A DNA stretch of 64,000 nucleotides from Cepaea nemoralis. Lineage: Eukaryota; Mollusca; Gastropoda; Stylommatophora; Helicidae. A program made the position numbers and the translations under genes. The notes under the pieces were generated by a model. It saw only the letters and a list, made by a program, of their open reading frames with translations, did no database searches and was not told the DNA's origin. The stretch is taken from contig JACEFZ010017696.1 of assembly GCA_014155875.1 (NCBI GenBank), positions 248,001 through 312,000 of the forward strand. Reading direction: 5' to 3'. This document shows positions 59,887-64,000 of this stretch, piece after piece. The stretch's first letter is position 1, and the number at the start of each line of letters is the position of its first letter.

Positions 59887-60213
59887 AGTGATGTTATTCA
59901 TTGTAGATTGTTTTGAACGAAAATAATTGTTTTGCCTTCATTTCACCATGTCTGATGTCAGCGTATGATGACGATGTTGCTACAGTAAGTAAACAGAATA
60001 AACTAGCAACATGAACTGGGGGAGAGTAAGCAGATGAGTGGAAGTACTAGGACAGATAGATAGAAACCTAGAACATAAAGAGTTATAACGAGATGAAAGA
60101 GAAAAGATTGTCATGTCAGGTTGTTAGGCTCTTTACTCCACGCCGTACAAGAAAAAAATATATGAAAGTAAAATTATTAATTACAGCATCTTTTATAGGA
60201 AGGTACTGTGAAA

Positions 60214-60410
60214 AAGGCCGGCTTCCTGGCCTAGAGGTTAGCGACTTTTCTCCATATTTTCGTATACTCTCGTAGGTAATGTGACGACGGTGAGAATCAG
60301 CAGTGGTTCGAATCGCGTCGATAACTTACAAGGAATGTGAGCCGGCCGCTCAAAAAGCAATGGCAAACTACTGAGCGTAATCTTGCCAAGAGATCAACAT
60401 ACAGCTGAAA
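60214..60410 (+). mobile_element. tRNA-derived SINE, unit C
   Basis: Most complete copy: TGGCCTAGAGGTTAGCG and GGTTCGAATCG boxes, then GGCAAACTACTGAGCG and TTGCCAAGAGATC. No clear target duplication was found. Confidence 0.72.
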
Positions 60411-60504
60411 GATGCTGCTGTTGACAGCGATGTCCTGTAAAGGTTATGCAAAACAAACACTGAAAAAACATACACACACAACCCAAACAGTAAGTAGATA
60501 CCAG

Positions 60505-60670
60505 TTCCATCCATCATGTGCCATGCCGATAAGCGTGGGCGGTCATGTTTTGCCATCTCACTTGATCACCAGAGTCGTGGATCAGCTCAGTGTTTCTGTA
60601 TCGACCATGCCACATTGCCAAGCCATCCAGGTATTAACTTCTTGGTCTTCCCTTTGGTCTCTTCCCTTCG
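60505..60670 (-). mobile_element. LINE 3'-terminal fragment, unit C
   Basis: Counterpart of 21868-22040 and 37655-37820. Confidence 0.58.
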
Positions 60671-60689
60671 ATACCAGTTAGATAGTGGT

Positions 60690-62600
60690 AAACATAGTGA
60701 CTGCACACACCAATCTAGACAACCCAAACAGTAAGTGGCTAACATTCAGGTAGCGGTAAACATTGTTGTCAGGTCTTAGTCAGATATGACTGAGCTACCA
60801 TATGACAGTAGACGGTACTACCTGTTTTCTGTTAGCCCCAAATGTTGGGCGGCGCTTATCAAACCCGACACCCCTCATTATGGCAAAGCCTTCGGGTGGA
60901 AGAGCGCAATTGGGAGGGTACAAGCCTTATCCTCGTGCGAGGAAATGCAATCTAAAGTCAAAATGTCATGTCAGGGCAGAGTAGGCCCTAAGCCTTGGTT
61001 GGCAGCTGGTCTAGGATCGAAGCTCCGATAGGCGGACAGTTAGAGCATTGCTTTGCTGATCCGGCAGCTTCTGCAGCTTGTCTGGTTCCAGATGTAGGGG
61101 TGTTACCTTTCCTCTGGAATGAACTAGGCAGGCTGAGAGAGGGATCATGCTGCATGGGCAACACATGGTTTCTTTATTTTAGCCCAGGCTTTGTGCTATG
61201 GAGAGGCAATAACTCCATCCCTGGTCTTAACCGGTCTCGGAATCAAAGTGAGAGGTGACTGTTACGGGTTATAAGTCCCTGTCAGTTGGCGTAGACATGG
61301 GGCGCCACGCGTTGCCTCTGACGGTGGGAGACACCTACAGGTGTCACTGATCAGCTACCTCTCGCCTCAAGCTGGGCAGCCCCCGGCCAATTGGGTGCTG
61401 ATCTGCCACAGCCTGCCTGCTTCACTGGGTGCTTGGGGCTAGGACAAACTCTGAATCACAGGCTGTGAAACCAATGTACCAGGCACTAATAAAAAGAAAA
61501 ATAGAAACCTCAAGCTACGGCGTGCAACCTGGAACATAAGAACTATGTGTCCAGGATTTTCCACTGACTTGACCAATATTGACGATGTGAGAAAAACAGC
61601 TGTGATTGATGCCGAACTCAATCGTCTTAACATCGATATTGCTGACCTGTAGGAGACTCGCCTCGCTGAGGAAGGGTCACTCAGGGAAAACAATTACACA
61701 TTTTTTGGGAAGGGTAGAGGGCAGGCAGAAAAAATGCAACATGGTGTTGGCTTTGCAGTGAAGAATTTGCTACTGGGAATGATTGAATTTCCAGCAGGTA
61801 ATGAAAGAATATTATCCCTGTGCTTGGCCATCTCTTGTGGTTTTGCCACCATTATTACTGCATATGCACAGACACTCGATTCCTCTGATGATGTGAATGA
61901 TTCGTTCTATGAGGAGTTAGACTCTGTGATCCCCCGGGAAGGTTAACCCGGTCAACAAATGCCCGCAGAAGTCGGATGTGTCGGCCTAACGGCGCAAGAA
62001 CGCAGCTCTGCTGTAAACAGGCACAACGCAGCCACATCCGAAAAAAAAATCCGGATGAACGAAGAAGAAGAAGAAGAAGACTCTGTGATCAAGGCAGTTC
62101 CAAAATCCGACTACATTTATATGCTCGGTGATTTCAATACTCGTGTGGGCAGGGACTCGAGTTCATGGCCAGTGTGCCTTGGAAAATAAAACATCGGTCG
62201 CATGAATGAAAATGGGTAAAGACTGATGGAGCATTGCACCAGAAACGACATATGTATTACAAACTCCTTTTTTCAAACAAAAGAGCTTCATAAGGTCACA
62301 TCACATGGAAACATCAAAGAACCGGCCATTGGCATCAGCTGAACTTCATCATCGCACAGAGACAACATCTGAACCATGCATCATTGTCTCGAAGTTACCA
62401 CAGTGCTGACTATGATACGGATCATTCTTTGGTTGTTGCAAGGGTTAGACTAAGACCAAAGAGAGTCTACACAGATAAACACAAATCTAGCCCCTGGATT
62501 AATATTATTAACACTCACGATCCTGAAAAGTGCTTTCAGTTTCAACAGCAACATTAAGACGTTTTAACTTATACAACAGAAAATTGTACAGTAGTACAAG
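60690..62600 (+). mobile_element. LINE 5' region and endonuclease fragment, unit C (longest copy)
   Basis: The 5' region and endonuclease domain are as in unit B, but the domain continues past WPVCLGK into RNDICITNSFFQTKELHK and a YHSADYDTDHSLVVARVRLR-like stretch (to about 62480), which A and B lack. Lesions include a TAG in the LQET motif (near 61650) and several indels. A SINE-like insertion at 61932-62077 interrupts it. Similarity to unit B ends near 62220, the right edge of the triplicated structure. Confidence 0.8.
61932..62077 (+). mobile_element. SINE-like retroposon with (GAA)n tail, unit C
   Basis: A 146-bp insertion flanked by a 13-bp duplication, AGACTCTGTGATC (61919-61931 and 62078-62090). 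The body runs from CCCCGGGAAGGTTAACCCGG through CAGAAGTCGGATGTGTCGGC to an A9 run and a (GAA)n tail. Absent from units A and B at this site. It shares its body with the 116-bp copy at 17208-17323, which lacks the first 30 bp or so. Confidence 0.87.
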
Positions 62601-62619
62601 CACTGATCTATTGATTGAT

Positions 62620-63930
62620 TGATTTAGGAACCGACATGGCAGCTTTCTGGGCATTCCTATAAACGCTCTGCCCCCAATCCTCAAAAGCCAGCGAAGAGTT
62701 CCAACACCAATAGTCCCAGTAGCAGTCTGATTATATGTCAGTCACGCCTTTCCTCTGAGCGTCGAGCGTCGGTCAAATCCCCTCGTCACGCCTCGCTGTC
62801 TCATTCTTGCCAGACCATGGTGATCAATTTGCTCCTCCGAGGTGCACACGTGCTCCCACAAGGTCGCAACTACGTCTGCCTTGTCATGCATCAATACTCC
62901 ATCAAGTTTTGCAGAGCCAGCCAATCTGTCCGCCTGTTCATTCCCCAGCACACCGGCATGCCACGAATAACAGATCCAGGCGATGCTTGCCACCCGTGAC
63001 CTTCGTAGCTACTCTGCATGAAGCTTGCCTGTCCTCACCTTCCTCAGCATGCTTTCTGAGTCAGTTACAATCACGATGTGTGTGTAATGTATTCTCCATC
63101 AAGCGGAAAGCTGCACTGGCCGCCTCCACCTCCATTCTTAAGCTAGAAGTTGTTGTGGTATCATATGCCAGACTCTCCTGCACCAAACGTCGACCATTAG
63201 CTTTTGCTAAGAACCCCTAGGCACTTCTCCTACCTCTCAACACCGAACCATCTGTGTAGATAACCACATCACCTAAGCTAGCATTATCCTGAATTAGTTG
63301 CTTGATTTCCACTTCCGTGGTCCCTGCTGGCCACTCCCTGCACTCCCAGCTCAATGTGATTATAACTCTGCACAAGTCTGACTGCTCCGCTGGCACTCTG
63401 ACCCACTCTTCTCCTCGCCTAATGTTCTCCAAGGGGCATACCTGTCTGATCGTATCCTCCGCCTGAACCATCCATGATTTTCCTCTTATCATTCGCTGAC
63501 CCCTAACTGCGTCCAGCGCCTCATGCAATGGGTGATCTGTGTCTGCAGTTACTCTGAAGTATGCCTTCGCCTGCATCACATTGAGCCTACCAGCAAGTCG
63601 GCAGACCAAGGATGTAACACATACACACTACTGGGGTGTCTCTGATGCATCCCAGAATGACCCGCATAGCTTCGTTTTGTATGCGCTCTAATTTCACCAG
63701 CTGATTCTTTGAGACAGTGAGCAGCCCTAGTCCATAATCAATCACTGAGAGGATCAAGTGCTGGTATAGTGTGAAAAGCATTCTCTGCTCTGTGCCCATT
63801 ACAGCCATAGTTTTAAGTGCATTGAGTCCCTTTAAAGATTTTGTCACAACCATCTCCATATAGTTCTTGAAGGACAGGCTCCTGTCAAATGTGATTCCCA
63901 GATACTTCAGTTTGTTCTCTCTGAGTAATA
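62620..63930 (-). mobile_element. LINE family 2 relic (end of RT plus RNase H)
   Basis: Minus strand from about 63930: LKGLNALKTMAVMGTEQRML, LTVSKNQLVKLERIQNEAMR (RT thumb region), then the connection AKAYFRVTADTDHPLHEALD, RNase H VVIYTDGSVLRGRR, and a degraded GVLGNEQADRLAGSAKLDGV with the tail. Several frameshifts. The 3' tail is TTGATTGATTGATT (62611-62624). It is the longest copy of the family truncated in units A and B, and enters unrelated sequence near 63930. Confidence 0.82.
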
Positions 63931-64000
63931 TAGTAAATCAGTAAGCCACTTCTTTTGCAATGTGCACCGCAAAGGGCGATAACTCCTTGGTGTTTTTTTT
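63931..64000. other. Window end, nothing recognised
   Basis: Short stretch ending in a T8 run; no feature is supported. Confidence 0.3.

Overview
This window is animal nuclear DNA. Nothing in it looks prokaryotic: coding exons are bounded by GT-AG splice signals, there are several families of decayed non-LTR retrotransposons (LINEs), tRNA-derived SINEs, an LTR element, long minisatellites and a large C2H2 zinc-finger array. The LINE families look like those common in lophotrochozoans, so a mollusc, perhaps a gastropod, is my best guess (moderate to low confidence).

The locus appears to be one plus-strand zinc-finger gene. Two upstream exons (1307-1375 and 10767-10905) have splice phases that fit the zinc-finger exon at 19260. 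Downstream, a block of about 15.5-16 kb occurs three times in tandem: unit A about 10982-26494, unit B about 26495-42432 and unit C about 42433-62220. Unit C is lengthened by a 7.2-kb LTR element. Each unit carries, in order, a 57-nt symmetric phase-1 mini-exon, a 47/37-bp minisatellite, minus-strand LINE fragments, a minus-strand I-clade-like LINE (RT plus RNase H), a zinc-finger terminal exon with its own phase-1 splice acceptor, a tRNA-derived SINE, a plus-strand LINE endonuclease fragment and a second minus-strand RNase H LINE. The arrangement suits a gene with shared N-terminal exons and three alternative DNA-binding 3' ends. However, each zinc-finger copy carries its own frameshift or nonsense lesion, so some or all may be pseudogenes, or the indels may be assembly errors.

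Diagnostic differences show that unit B resembles C in its 5' half and A in its 3' half. That is the pattern expected when unequal crossing-over turns a duplication X-Y into X-(Y/X)-Y. Later events are unit-specific: a SINE-like insertion and small deletions in A; in C a 5'-truncated LINE, a six-copy 40-bp array, long TA tracts, the LTR element and a second SINE-like insertion.

The LTR element (48845-56076) has 285-bp LTRs, a 4-bp target duplication (GGTC), a primer-binding site matching tRNA-His and a polypurine tract, but no recognisable protease, reverse transcriptase or integrase. It is a large non-autonomous element with a strongly cytosine-poor plus strand.

The left of the window (1-9590) is dominated by a 49-bp and a 54-bp minisatellite lying in introns of the gene model. 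Their many short open frames are by-products of repeat periodicity.
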